Assembly: GCA_017886875.1 (NCBI GenBank)
Contig: JAGHIZ010000063.1
Span: forward strand, 41,117-105,116
Reading direction: 5' to 3'
Source of the DNA: Butyricicoccus sp.
Lineage (GTDB): Bacteria > Bacillota > Clostridia > Oscillospirales > Butyricicoccaceae
DNA: 64,000 bases
Part shown: positions 16,327-25,883 of the stretch, in pieces
Numbering within the stretch: position 1 is the stretch's first letter
How the letters are laid out: every line of letters begins with the position of its first letter
The notes under the pieces: model-generated
What the model saw: the letters and a program-made list of their open reading frames with translations, nothing else
What the model was told of the DNA's origin: nothing
The model's database searches: none
Made by a program: the position numbers and the translations under genes

Positions 16327-18012
16327 TTATTTTTTTAAAATATAACCTAATTCTGTTTGCTCTAAATTATATCCAAAAGCATCTATAAAACCATTTACAT
16401 ATTCTAAAACATTATAATCTGACTTTGAACAATAAATAACAGATGGTATTTTATCAGGATTTAAGTTATAATATTCCATAAGTTTATTAAAACTAGGCTC
16501 ATTTATACCAGATAACCATGCAGAAAAACTAGCACTTGGTTTACTATCTGATAAATATAGATAAGTGCTTGTGGTGTAGTAAAGTACAGAGCCATCATTT
16601 ATATCTCTAACTGGTTGAGTATCAACATATAATTGTTCATAATTTTCTTTGTTTTCTTTGGTTGTAAAAATTCCTTTTTCTGCACCAACTGTTATTTGTT
16701 CGGTCATATCACTCATAGAGCCATTTTCCCAGAAAAGCGAATTGTAACGCACATAACCCATTAAGCATATAAACACTGCTAAAAGAATACAAGTTGTATA
16801 TTTAAGTTGCATATTGAACTTATATTTTTTAATATCCCAGTCCTTGAGCCAGTTATATATCATAATGAAACTGCCAATAGTTGATACTGTTGTTGCAGTT
16901 GATATAACATAAAAGCCTTGGTTTGAAGACCAGTTTACACAAAACGCATATATAAACCCATTAAGCCATAAAAATAGAAAATATTTTAAATTCTTTTTTG
17001 GCAAAAATAAAAATGCAAATAAGCCAAGTATACAGCTAGGGAACATAAGGAAGTTTATATATCTATTAAAAAATATAAATGGTAAAATATATATAACAGT
17101 TAATAATATACCGATTATGGCATATATATATTTATTTTGTCCATCTTTTTTATCTGATACAATAATAATAGATAATACAATTGTTCCGCCTATTACAAGT
17201 TCAGAAAAAACATTACTATATCTAATAAAAGTAATATATTTATATATATTTTCTAGTATAGTTACTCTAGGGTGGTCTGGGTCATTTAACAGAATAGGGA
17301 ATGCAGACATTATTTCTAAAATAGATGCTCTTGATAAAACAAATATGCCAAAAATAACAGCAAGAGTTGCACAGCCTAAAGTTAAATATATAAATTCTTT
17401 TATGTTGTCTTTGATATGTGATTTAATAGATATTATTATTGAAACTAAGGCATAAATAAAATATCCTATAACTAAATATGGACAGCACAAAACTGCAGCA
17501 GCATAAAATAAACCTGCTAAATATGAAATATACCACTTTTTATTATCATTTGTAGCAAGTAAAATACCTGTTATTGTTGTACATGCAACAGCTATTGAAT
17601 TATAGGATAATGCCATAATACCAAATGTTGTAAACAGTAGATATGATATAGATGCACCCAATGCAGCAATTTTATATTTTCTTAAACGAACATATATAAA
17701 TAATGATGTGCATATGTGAAGAAAGGTGAAAATATACCTAAAATGCAGTATTATTCCATCTGTACCATCAAAAACTAATTGATATAATTTCATAAATGGA
17801 TATATCAAAAATCCTGCCATTTGTGATAAATGCCATTCATTTATAAAAAGCCCATCACCCGCAGTAAGTCTGTATGGCACTGTTAAATAAAATGACTCAT
17901 CTTGATTTCCAAAGCCATATCGGCATTTATAAAAGATGAATATGGAACCAATTAAAAACAATAGCATAAATACAATGTCTACTTTATTTAATTTTAGTTT
18001 TTTTATCATCAT
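16327..18012 (-). CDS. Large polytopic membrane protein, probable lipid-linked-sugar glycosyltransferase
   Basis: This 561-residue protein has about ten to twelve hydrophobic segments and a soluble C-terminal region of some 120 residues. Near the start it reads YRFGYGNQDESFYLTVPYRL-like sequence (first-loop acidic residues, as in GT-C/PMT-like enzymes), followed by many helices. No family signature is strong enough to name. Its place 18 bp before the GT2 and GtrA genes suggests it moves the flipped sugar to a surface acceptor. The start is the ATG after AAAGGAC; an N-terminal extension in frame lacks a site and is AT-rich. Confidence 0.65.
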   Translation of the reverse strand: MMIKKLKLNKVDIVFMLLFLIGSIFIFYKCRYGFGNQDESFYLTVPYRLTAGDGLFINEWHLSQMAGFLIYPFMKLYQLVFDGTDGIILHFRYIFTFLHICTSLFIYVRLRKYKIAALGASISYLLFTTFGIMALSYNSIAVACTTITGILLATNDNKKWYISYLAGLFYAAAVLCCPYLVIGYFIYALVSIIISIKSHIKDNIKEFIYLTLGCATLAVIFGIFVLSRASILEIMSAFPILLNDPDHPRVTILENIYKYITFIRYSNVFSELVIGGTIVLSIIIVSDKKDGQNKYIYAIIGILLTVIYILPFIFFNRYINFLMFPSCILGLFAFLFLPKKNLKYFLFLWLNGFIYAFCVNWSSNQGFYVISTATTVSTIGSFIMIYNWLKDWDIKKYKFNMQLKYTTCILLAVFICLMGYVRYNSLFWENGSMSDMTEQITVGAEKGIFTTKENKENYEQLYVDTQPVRDINDGSVLYYTTSTYLYLSDSKPSASFSAWLSGINEPSFNKLMEYYNLNPDKIPSVIYCSKSDYNVLEYVNGFIDAFGYNLEQTELGYILKK

Positions 18013-18106
18013 ACACGTCCTTTTTTTATATTTTTTAGATAATCCAGATATAAGTATATCATAATTCAAAATAAAAAAAAACACGATATTATTATCTTGT
18101 TGTATA

Positions 18107-18136
18107 TTGTACCTTATATAGTTAAAAGTGTATAAT
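18107..18136 (+). promoter_or_regulatory. Predicted promoter of the GT4-CsaB gene
   Basis: TTGTAC, an 18-bp spacer and TATAAT, about 55 bp before the start codon. Confidence 0.55.
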
Positions 18137-18191
18137 AAATAGTAAAACTATTATATGGAGACTAATTTATATATTTTATTGGAGGAATATA

Positions 18192-20435
18192 ATGCGAATA
18201 TTACAGATGATGGGTGGAGGAGATGTAGGTGGTGCTAAAACCCATATAATGACGCTTGTTCAAGCACTTAGTAAAGAAAATGATGTATGTTTAGTGAGTT
18301 TTAGAGATGGCGATTTTCCAAAAGAGGCTATTAAACGTGGGATTAATGTAAAAATATTTCAGTATCTTAACCTTTTTACTTGTAGGAATAAAGTTCTTGA
18401 GCTTATTGATGAATTTAAACCAGATATAATTCATTGTCATGGCTCAAAATCAAATGTTATAGGTGTTATGATTGGAGCAAAAAGACCTAATATTCCTATT
18501 ATGACAACAGTTCATTCTGATTATAAGCTCGATTATATGGGAAATCCACTTAAACAGTACACATATGGTACATTAAATGCAATAGCTCTTAGATTTATGG
18601 ATTTTCACCAGCCTGTTGCAGATAGAATGGCTAGAACGCTTATAACCCGTGGGTTTGACCCACAAAAAATGTGTGTAATTTATAATGGTATGGATTTTAA
18701 AGACCCTATTCAAAATTTAGATAGAATTGCTTATATAAAAGACAAATGGGGAATGGATATATCTGATGATGATATAGTATGTGGTATAGCGGCTAGACTT
18801 ACCGCAGTTAAAGATATTTTTACATGCGTTAAGGGTTTTGCTATAGCTGCAAAAGAACAACCTAAACTAAAACTGCTTTTAGCAGGTGATGGGGAAGATG
18901 AAAAACCGCTTAGAAAACTTATTCAGTCACTCGGTATAGAGGATAAAGTGCTATTTTGTGGCTGGGTAAAGGAGATGGACAAGTTTTTTGCATCTATTGA
19001 TATAAATTTATTGACTTCTGTATCTGAAACTTTTCCATATTCTATATTAGAGGGTATAAGAGAAGGTTGTGCTACTATTTGTTCTGATGTTGGCGGTATG
19101 AGTGAACTCATAGATAGTGGTGAAAATGGATTTATTTTTAAACCTAAAGATTATGAAACACTAGCTAAAGATATACTTATACTAGCAAATGACAAAGAAA
19201 AACGTCAAACATTCGCTAAAAAACTCTATGAAAAAGCGGACAGAGATTTTTCTCTTAGAACTATGTGTCAAACTCAAATAAATAACTATAAAACTGTTAT
19301 AAAACGATTTGAGCGACAAAAGAAATTTAAACGTGATGAAATAGTTATCTGTGGTGCTTATGGTAAAGGAAATTCAGGTGATGACGCTATATTAAAGGCT
19401 ATTGTTCAGGAAATGCGTGCAATAGACCCAGACCGCAGAATAACTGTTATGTCAAGACGCCCGCTTGAAACAAAGCTTGTTTATCGTACTGATGCTGTTT
19501 ATACATTTAGATTTGGTCAGATATTGAAAAGGCTTCATAAATCTGCCCTTTATATAAATGGTGGCGGTAGTCTTATGCAAGATGTAACTTCAACACGTTC
19601 ACTTAGATATTATCTTTTAACTTTAGACCAAGCTAAACGTATGGGCTGTAAAGTTATTATGTATGGCTGTGGTATTGGTCCAATAAATAAGCCAAGCAAC
19701 AGAAAATGTGCAGCTAAAACTATAAATCGTTCGGTAGACATTATAACCTTACGTGATGATTTATCACGTGGCGAATTAAATAGCATGGGTATTGTAAAGC
19801 CTGATATTAGGCTTTCGGCTGACCCTACTATTATTTTAAAGCCTGCAAGCGATTTACTTGTAGATACAGCTTTTGAAGAATGCAATGTGCCGCTTGATAA
19901 AAATTATATAGGCTTTGGAATTAGAAAATGGAAAAGCTTAGATGAAGTTTCTGATGAAATTGTAAAAGCGGCTGAATATGCATATAAAAAATATGGTCTT
20001 ATACCGCTTTTTGTGCCTATTGAATATCCATCAGATTTAGAACCTGCTCAGCAAATAGGTAGTAAACTTAAATGCCCTTACTATATGATAACAAAACGTC
20101 AATCCATAGAAACTACTATTGGTATTTTAGCTCGTATGAAAACAGTTATTGGTATTAGACTTCATTCGCTTATGTTTTCCGCAGCCGCTGGCGTTCCTGT
20201 TATCGGTATGAGCTATGATATAAAGGTAGATGGTTTTCTTAAATATATAGGTAGTCGCACTTGTATTCCTCTAAGTGATGTAACCGCTGAAAAGCTATTA
20301 CCACTTATTGATGAATGTGTGACTGGTAAGCTTGATGAAGAAGTACGCCAAACCGCTGAGATGCTTCGTAAACGTGAACGTCAAAATGTAATTTCCGTAT
20401 GTGAGTTACTAGAAAAACACCGTAAACAACAGTAG
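18192..20435 (+). CDS. Fusion of GT4 glycosyltransferase and CsaB polysaccharide pyruvyl transferase
   Basis: This is a 747-residue two-domain protein. Residues 1-375 are a GT4 (GT-B fold) glycosyltransferase with GGGDVGGAKTH near the N-terminus, GIAARLTAVKDI and SVSETFPYSILEGIREG for nucleotide-sugar binding. Residues 380-745 are a CsaB-type pyruvyl transferase, starting IVICGAYGKGNSGDDAI and containing NGGGSLMQDVTS, GCGIGPI and GIRLHSLMFSAAAGVPVIG. CsaB adds a ketal pyruvate to wall polysaccharide, the ligand of SLH-domain proteins. Fusion to its probable sugar transferase suggests one enzyme makes and caps the unit. An AGGAGGA-like site (GGAGGAATATA) precedes the ATG. Confidence 0.9.
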   Translation: MRILQMMGGGDVGGAKTHIMTLVQALSKENDVCLVSFRDGDFPKEAIKRGINVKIFQYLNLFTCRNKVLELIDEFKPDIIHCHGSKSNVIGVMIGAKRPNIPIMTTVHSDYKLDYMGNPLKQYTYGTLNAIALRFMDFHQPVADRMARTLITRGFDPQKMCVIYNGMDFKDPIQNLDRIAYIKDKWGMDISDDDIVCGIAARLTAVKDIFTCVKGFAIAAKEQPKLKLLLAGDGEDEKPLRKLIQSLGIEDKVLFCGWVKEMDKFFASIDINLLTSVSETFPYSILEGIREGCATICSDVGGMSELIDSGENGFIFKPKDYETLAKDILILANDKEKRQTFAKKLYEKADRDFSLRTMCQTQINNYKTVIKRFERQKKFKRDEIVICGAYGKGNSGDDAILKAIVQEMRAIDPDRRITVMSRRPLETKLVYRTDAVYTFRFGQILKRLHKSALYINGGGSLMQDVTSTRSLRYYLLTLDQAKRMGCKVIMYGCGIGPINKPSNRKCAAKTINRSVDIITLRDDLSRGELNSMGIVKPDIRLSADPTIILKPASDLLVDTAFEECNVPLDKNYIGFGIRKWKSLDEVSDEIVKAAEYAYKKYGLIPLFVPIEYPSDLEPAQQIGSKLKCPYYMITKRQSIETTIGILARMKTVIGIRLHSLMFSAAAGVPVIGMSYDIKVDGFLKYIGSRTCIPLSDVTAEKLLPLIDECVTGKLDEEVRQTAEMLRKRERQNVISVCELLEKHRKQQ

Positions 20436-20512
20436 AACACGACAAACCTTGTTATAATTGCACCTTTTCTTTTGGGCAAGTATACGATTTTTAAAAACAC
20501 AGTTAAAAAAGC

Positions 20513-20541
20513 TTGAAACCATCATGTTTACTAGATAAAAT
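20513..20541 (+). promoter_or_regulatory. Promoter of the purine operon leader
   Basis: TTGAAA, an exact 17-bp spacer, then TAAAAT. It lies 45 bp before the small leader ORF, 210 bp before purE, and upstream of the terminator at 20673. Confidence 0.65.
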
Positions 20542-20585
20542 ATAGGATATAAGGCAATACATTGACTGCATAAGGAGGCATTATC

Positions 20586-20669
20586 ATGCTAAGTTCAGGC
20601 ATTTTTTTAATAAGCCAATCATATATTTACAAGCATGGCACTTTTGCAGGCATTTTTATAACCAAATAA
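20586..20669 (+). CDS. 27-residue leader ORF upstream of purE
   Basis: This short reading frame has the best ribosome binding site in the region (AAGGAGG, nine bases before the ATG). It encodes 27 residues that are hydrophobic with polar ends and repeat a GIF core (SSGIFLIS and FAGIFITK). The stop codon is three bases before a strong intrinsic terminator that precedes purE. Position suggests a leader peptide for attenuation, or a tiny membrane peptide. No run of a single amino acid typical of amino-acid attenuators is present. The family is unknown to me. Confidence 0.55.
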   Translation: MLSSGIFLISQSYIYKHGTFAGIFITK

Positions 20670-20672
20670 CTA

Positions 20673-20709
20673 AAATGCAGGGTACAGTTGTATCCTGCAT
20701 TTCTTTTTT
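20673..20709 (+). terminator. Intrinsic terminator in the purE leader (candidate attenuator)
   Basis: A 13-bp stem, AAATGCAGGGTAC / GTATCCTGCATTT, with one G-U pair and an AGTT loop is followed by CTTTTTT. No promoter is visible between it and purE, 42 bp downstream, so pur transcription probably has to read through. Confidence 0.8.
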
Positions 20710-20750
20710 GGTCAACCAGTATATTTTTATCTTTTGGAGGATTTTCGCAA

Positions 20751-21245
20751 ATGAAAAAGGTATGTATTGTAATGGGTTCAGATAGCGACCTAAAAGTTAT
20801 TAGCAAATGTATTGATAAACTTAAAACATTTGAAATTCCGTTTGAAGTGCGTATTGTTTCTGCACACCGTACCCCACTTGCTGCGGAAACCCTTGCTAAA
20901 AATGCAAAAAATGATGGCTTTGGTATTATTATTGCTGCTGCTGGTAAAGCAGCTCATCTTGGCGGTGTAATCGCAGCTTATACAACCTTGCCTGTTATAG
21001 GTGTGCCTATGGGCACAAGCGTTATGGGCGGCATGGACAGCCTACTTTCTATGGTTCAAATGCCTAAGGGTATTCCAGTGGCTTGTGTGGCTATTGATGG
21101 TGCAGAAAATGCGGCTATACTAGCGGCACAGATTATTGCTTTATCAGATGATGCACTTGCTGAAAAACTAGAGCAGTTTAAAAAAGATATGGCTGATGAG
21201 GTTTCCGCTAAGGACGCTAAAGTTAGAGCCGAATATCAAGCATAA
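20751..21245 (+). CDS. purE: N5-carboxyaminoimidazole ribonucleotide mutase (class I PurE)
   Basis: This 164-residue PurE makes CAIR for purine synthesis. The N-terminal [10 protein letters not shown] motif, SAHRTP and the [12 protein letters not shown]...GVP block are intact. The start ATG follows GGAGG by ten bases; the upstream open frame runs through the terminator hairpin and was discarded. It is first of the pur genes. No purK lies beside it, though class I PurE usually depends on PurK. Confidence 0.95.
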   Translation: MKKVCIVMGSDSDLKVISKCIDKLKTFEIPFEVRIVSAHRTPLAAETLAKNAKNDGFGIIIAAAGKAAHLGGVIAAYTTLPVIGVPMGTSVMGGMDSLLSMVQMPKGIPVACVAIDGAENAAILAAQIIALSDDALAEKLEQFKKDMADEVSAKDAKVRAEYQA

Positions 21246-21262
21246 AAAAGGAGAATATTAAA

Positions 21263-21973
21263 ATGACAAAGTTAGAACAATTATATGAAGGTAAAGCTAA
21301 GAAAGTTTTTAAAACCGATGACGAAAACTTATATATTGTAGATTATAAAGATGATGCAACTGCTTTTAATGGTGAAAAAAAGGGAACTATTGCTGGTAAG
21401 GGTGTTATTAATAACATTATGAGCAACCATATGTTCCAGCTACTTGAAAAGCAGGGTGTGCCTACTCACTTTGTTGAGCAGCTTTCCGAGCGTGAAACCG
21501 TTGTTAAAAAGGTTTCTATTGTACCTCTTGAGGTTATTATTCGTAATATCTCTGCTGGTTCTTTTGCTAAGCGTTATGGTGTCAATGAGGGCATTGTTTT
21601 CGACCAGCCAACTATTGAGTTTTCCTATAAGAATGATGACTTAGGCGACCCACTGATTAACGATTATCATGCTATGGCTTTAAAACTTGCTACCGCTGAG
21701 GAAATCGAAACAATCAAAAAGATGGCTTTCAAGGTAAACGAGGTTATGAAGGCTTATTTTGACACATTAAATGTAACTTTAGTTGACTTTAAGCTTGAAT
21801 TTGGTAAAACAGATGATGGCACTATTATTTTGGCTGATGAAATCTCTCCTGACACATGTCGTCTATGGGATAAGGATACTGGCGAGAAGCTTGACAAAGA
21901 CCGTTTCCGCCGTGACCTTGGAAATGTTGAGGAGGCTTATCAGGAAATTCTTCGCCGTTTAACTGGTAAATAA
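21263..21973 (+). CDS. purC: SAICAR synthetase
   Basis: This 236-residue enzyme joins aspartate to CAIR using ATP. It is recognisable from [10 protein letters not shown] at the start, [17 protein letters not shown] in the middle, and [12 protein letters not shown] near 190. It lies 17 bp after purE with a GGAGAAT site, in the same operon. Confidence 0.96.
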   Translation: MTKLEQLYEGKAKKVFKTDDENLYIVDYKDDATAFNGEKKGTIAGKGVINNIMSNHMFQLLEKQGVPTHFVEQLSERETVVKKVSIVPLEVIIRNISAGSFAKRYGVNEGIVFDQPTIEFSYKNDDLGDPLINDYHAMALKLATAEEIETIKKMAFKVNEVMKAYFDTLNVTLVDFKLEFGKTDDGTIILADEISPDTCRLWDKDTGEKLDKDRFRRDLGNVEEAYQEILRRLTGK

Positions 21974-21998
21974 TTATTACGAGGTAAATCTAAATATT

Positions 21999-23462
21999 AT
22001 GAAATATAAAATGAAAAAATTAAATCGCACACCTTTTGACTCAGATGCTGTACATGAAGAATGTGGTGTATTTGGTATTTATGTCCCAGAAGGCTGTAAT
22101 TTAAGCCCTGCTCATGAGGCGTATACTGCACTTTTTGCACTTCAGCACAGAGGTCAAGAGGCTTGCGGTATTGCTGTAAATAACAGAGGTGTTATCAAGT
22201 GCCATAAGGACATTGGTCTTGTAAATGATGTTTTTGACCAGCAAATTCTTGATAGTATGGCAGGTCAAATGGCTATTGGTCATGTACGTTATTCAACAAC
22301 TGGTGACCCTCACCGTGAAAATGCTCAGCCTCTTTCTATCACTCATATTAAAGGTAATTTGGCTGTTGCTCACAATGGCAACCTTGTAAATGCTAGTGAA
22401 CTTCGCAAGGAAATTGAAACAACAGGCGGTATTTTCCGTTCTACATCAGATACAGAAGTTTTAGTTTATACTATTGTTCGTGAACGTTTAAAATGCGGCT
22501 CTATTGAAGAGGCTGTACTTAACACTATGAATGTGGTTCAAGGTGCATATTCACTTTGCATTATGTCACCTCGTAAATTAATCGCTGCACGTGACCCTCG
22601 TGGTATGCGTCCTTTATGTATGGGTAAAACCTCAGAGGGTGCTATTATTTTCGCCTCTGAGTCTTGTGCATTAGATGCTCTTGGTGCGGAATTTGTAAGA
22701 GATATTGAACCAGGTGAAGTTGTTATTGTTGAAGGCGGTGAAATTCGCTCTCTACATAGTGAGGTTAAATGTAAAACTGCCGCTTGTGTATTTGAATATA
22801 TTTATTTTGCTCGTCCAGACTCTGTAATTGATGGTGCATCTGTTGAACTTGCTCGTCAAGAAGCGGGTAAATACTTATCTATTGAACACCCAGTCGGTGC
22901 TGATGTTGTTATCGGTGTGCCTGATTCTGGTATTCCTGCTGCTATCGGTTATGCTAAATGTTCTGGTATTCCTTATGGTGTTGGTCTTATCAAAAACCGT
23001 TATATTGGTAGAACTTTTATTCAGCCAGGACAATCAAAGCGTGAACGCTCTGTACGTTTAAAATTAAATGCTCTTAGAGAAGCTGTAAACGGTAAGCGTG
23101 TTATTATGGTTGATGACTCCATTGTTCGTGGTACAACATGTGCTAGACTTGTAAAGCTTGTTCGTGACGCTGGTGCTAAAGAAGTACATATGAGAATTTC
23201 TGCACCTCCTTTCCGTCACCCTTGTTTCTTTGGTACTGATATCCCTGAGCGTACTCAGTTACTCGCTCATGAACGCAGCGTTGAAGAAATGCGTCAGATT
23301 ATCGGTGTTGATAGCCTTGGTTTCTTATCCGTTGAGGCTACAAGACGTATTGCATTAAATTGTAAACTCGGTTTTTGTGATGCTTGCTTTACTGGTGAGT
23401 ATCCAATGAAAGTTCCAAATCAAGTTGATAAAAATATGTTTGAAAGTGAGATTGAATTATGA
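21999..23462 (+). CDS. purF: Amidophosphoribosyltransferase
   Basis: This 487-residue enzyme carries out the first committed step of purine synthesis (PRPP to phosphoribosylamine). It is of the Bacillus type: a short propeptide ends just before the nucleophile Cys22 (EECGVFG). The glutaminase domain is followed by the phosphoribosyltransferase with [13 protein letters not shown]. Cysteines in CFFGTD and [10 protein letters not shown] match the 4Fe-4S ligands of this class, so the enzyme is probably oxygen sensitive. It overlaps purM by 4 bp (ATGA). Several alternative Met codons occur near the start and the ribosome binding site (GAGGTAAA) is a little far, so the first residues are uncertain. 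Confidence 0.96.
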   Translation: MKYKMKKLNRTPFDSDAVHEECGVFGIYVPEGCNLSPAHEAYTALFALQHRGQEACGIAVNNRGVIKCHKDIGLVNDVFDQQILDSMAGQMAIGHVRYSTTGDPHRENAQPLSITHIKGNLAVAHNGNLVNASELRKEIETTGGIFRSTSDTEVLVYTIVRERLKCGSIEEAVLNTMNVVQGAYSLCIMSPRKLIAARDPRGMRPLCMGKTSEGAIIFASESCALDALGAEFVRDIEPGEVVIVEGGEIRSLHSEVKCKTAACVFEYIYFARPDSVIDGASVELARQEAGKYLSIEHPVGADVVIGVPDSGIPAAIGYAKCSGIPYGVGLIKNRYIGRTFIQPGQSKRERSVRLKLNALREAVNGKRVIMVDDSIVRGTTCARLVKLVRDAGAKEVHMRISAPPFRHPCFFGTDIPERTQLLAHERSVEEMRQIIGVDSLGFLSVEATRRIALNCKLGFCDACFTGEYPMKVPNQVDKNMFESEIEL

Positions 23463-24496
23463 GTGAGAGCCGTTCCGAAAGCTACAAAGCAGCAGGTGTA
23501 GATGTTGTTGCTGGTTATGAAGCTGTAAAACTTATTAAACCTATGGTTGAAAGCACTTTTATTCCAGGGGTTATTGGTAGCCTTGGCGGTTTTGGTGGTC
23601 TTTTCCAGCCTGATTTTAAAGGCATGGAAGAACCTGTTCTGGTTTCTGGTACTGATGGTGTTGGTACTAAGCTGAAACTCGCTTTTTTAATGGATAAGCA
23701 TGATACTATTGGTATTGATGCTGTCGCTATGTGTGTAAATGATATCGCTTGCTGTGGTGCAAAACCTCTGTTTTTCCTTGATTATATTGCTGTGGGTAAG
23801 AATTTCCCTGAAAGAGTTGCAAGCATCGTTTCTGGTATTACTGAAGGTTGTCGTCAAGCGGGTTGTGCTTTAATCGGCGGCGAGACCGCTGAAATGCCAG
23901 GATTTTATCCTGTTGATGAATATGATGTTGCCGGCTTCTCTGTTGGTATGGTCGATAAAAAGAAAATGATTGATGGCAGCAGACTAACAGCTGGTGATGT
24001 TTTAATCGGTGTTGCTTCTTCTGGTGTTCACTCTAATGGTTATTCTCTTGTTCGTAAAACATTAGGCATTGATGAAAACTCTGTTAAAAAATATATTGAT
24101 GAACTAGGAAAGACTTTAGGCGAGGAGCTTTTAACCCCAACCAAGATTTATGTAAAGGCTATCCAGAACCTTATTGCAAATACTGATGTAAAGGCAATTA
24201 GCCATATTACAGGCGGCGGCTTCTATGAAAATGTACCTCGTATGTTAGGTGATAACACTCATGCGGTTATTCGTAAAAATGCTGCTCCTGTACTCCCTAT
24301 ATTTGATGTTATAGCTAAGGCTGGCAATATCCCAGAGCGTGATATGTATAACACATTTAATATGGGTGTAGGTTTGATGGTTGCTGTTGCAGCTGATGAC
24401 GCTGACAAGGCTATTAAGGCTTTAGCTGATGCTGGTGAAACTGCTTATATTATGGGTGAAATCACCACAGGCGAAAAGGGTATTACTTTAGTTTAA
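23459..24496 (+). CDS. purM: Phosphoribosylformylglycinamidine cyclo-ligase (AIR synthetase)
   Basis: This 345-residue PurM closes the imidazole ring. It has the ATP-binding [14 protein letters not shown] motif, then [11 protein letters not shown] and [12 protein letters not shown]. The start overlaps the purF stop, indicating translational coupling. The purL/purQ gene that makes its substrate is not in this window. Confidence 0.96.
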   Translation: MSESRSESYKAAGVDVVAGYEAVKLIKPMVESTFIPGVIGSLGGFGGLFQPDFKGMEEPVLVSGTDGVGTKLKLAFLMDKHDTIGIDAVAMCVNDIACCGAKPLFFLDYIAVGKNFPERVASIVSGITEGCRQAGCALIGGETAEMPGFYPVDEYDVAGFSVGMVDKKKMIDGSRLTAGDVLIGVASSGVHSNGYSLVRKTLGIDENSVKKYIDELGKTLGEELLTPTKIYVKAIQNLIANTDVKAISHITGGGFYENVPRMLGDNTHAVIRKNAAPVLPIFDVIAKAGNIPERDMYNTFNMGVGLMVAVAADDADKAIKALADAGETAYIMGEITTGEKGITLV

Positions 24497-24509
24497 GAGG
24501 TTTATTATT

Positions 24510-25139
24510 GTGAATATAGCTGTATTAGTTTCAGGTGGCGGAACAAATTTGCAAGCACTTATTAATGCAGAACAAAATGGCGAAATTCATGGCGGCAATA
24601 TTGCCGCTGTGATTTCTTCAAATCCTAATGCCTATGCTTTAGAACGTGCCAAAAAAGCATTTATTCCGTCCTATATCTTAAAAAGAAAAGATTATGAAAC
24701 AGCTGAAGATTATGGCATAGCTCTTGACACAATGCTATGTCAGATTAAAATAGACTTAGTAGTACTTGCAGGCTTTATGACTGTATTGCCTGATGAGTTT
24801 TGCAAGAAATGGGAAAATAAAATTATAAATGTACACCCGTCGCTTATTCCATCTTTTTGTGGAGAAGGCTTTTATGGTCTTCATGTGCATGAGGCGGCTC
24901 TCGCAAAGGGGGTAAAGGTAACAGGTGCAACTGTGCATTTTGTTTCTGAAATTGTTGACGGTGGTGCTATAATTTTACAAAAGGCTGTTGAAGTTATGCC
25001 AGATGATACTCCAGAAGTTTTACAAAGACGTGTTATGGAGCAGGCTGAATGGCATATTCTCCCTAAAGCTGTATCCCTATTTTGTGAAAACCGTTTGCAA
25101 ATTAACGGTCAAATAGTTAAAATTTTGCCTGAAAACTAA
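24510..25139 (+). CDS. purN: Glycinamide ribonucleotide formyltransferase
   Basis: This 209-residue enzyme uses 10-formyl-THF to formylate GAR. Key parts are VSGGGTNLQAL at the N-terminus and the catalytic Asn-His-Asp set in NVHPSLIPSF and the later VSEIVDGG. Translation starts at GTG after an AAGAGG site, 13 bp downstream of purM. Confidence 0.95.
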   Translation: MNIAVLVSGGGTNLQALINAEQNGEIHGGNIAAVISSNPNAYALERAKKAFIPSYILKRKDYETAEDYGIALDTMLCQIKIDLVVLAGFMTVLPDEFCKKWENKIINVHPSLIPSFCGEGFYGLHVHEAALAKGVKVTGATVHFVSEIVDGGAIILQKAVEVMPDDTPEVLQRRVMEQAEWHILPKAVSLFCENRLQINGQIVKILPEN

Positions 25140-25157
25140 GAAAAGGGGTTTATATTT

Positions 25158-25874
25158 ATGTTTCGTAATTTTGTATACAATATTCAAGAGGAACTGCAAA
25201 GCAACGCTTATCCAGGTCGTGGCATAATCCTCGGCAGAACTAAGGATAACAAAAAGAATGTTATCGCTTATTTTATTATGGGTCGCTCTGAAAACAGCCG
25301 TAATCGTGTTTTTGTTGAAACAGAGGACGGTATTCGCACAGAAGCTTTTGACGCTTCAAAAATGACTGACCCTTCACTAATTATTTATCACCCTGTTCGC
25401 ACATGTGAGGGTAAAACTGTAGTTACAAATGGTGACCAGACAGACACTATTTGTGAATACTTAAAGCAGGGTAAAAGCTATATTGAGGCTTTGCGTACAC
25501 GTCAATTTGAGCCAGACGCTCCAAATTATACTTCTCGTATTTCCGCAGTTGTAAATGAAGATGGCTCTTATGATATTTCTATACTAAAGAACTTTACTTC
25601 TGATAGAACAGCTAACAAGCGTTTCTTCTATGAATATGATAAGCCTGTTGCTGGTTTAGGTCATTTTATTCACACTTATATGTGTGATGGTGACCCACTA
25701 CCACCATTTAGAGGCGAGCCTAAATGTATTCAAATTGATTATGATATCAATGATTTTGCAAATCTACTTTGGGAGTCTATGAATGAAATAAATAAGATTT
25801 CTCTATTTGTTCGTTATATTGACCTTGAAACAGGCGAAACCGAAACTATTATAAAGAATAAATACCAGAAGTAA
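25158..25874 (+). CDS. IMP cyclohydrolase, PurO-like
   Basis: This 238-residue protein resembles the IMP cyclohydrolase PurO family (PF07826) first known from Archaea: NAYPGRGIILGRT at the N-terminus, YFIMGRSENSRNRVF, then IIYHPVR and the GLGHFIHTYMCDG segment. It closes the ring of FAICAR to give IMP. The next gene lacks a PurH cyclohydrolase domain, so the two together replace the usual bifunctional PurH. It has an AAGGGG site 19 bp after purN. Confidence 0.87.
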   Translation: MFRNFVYNIQEELQSNAYPGRGIILGRTKDNKKNVIAYFIMGRSENSRNRVFVETEDGIRTEAFDASKMTDPSLIIYHPVRTCEGKTVVTNGDQTDTICEYLKQGKSYIEALRTRQFEPDAPNYTSRISAVVNEDGSYDISILKNFTSDRTANKRFFYEYDKPVAGLGHFIHTYMCDGDPLPPFRGEPKCIQIDYDINDFANLLWESMNEINKISLFVRYIDLETGETETIIKNKYQK

Positions 25875-25883
25875 GGTGAATTT

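Noticed and set aside
20436..20512. Purine or PRPP riboswitch before purE
   Set aside because: No conserved aptamer core was found; only a promoter, a small ORF and a terminator are supported.
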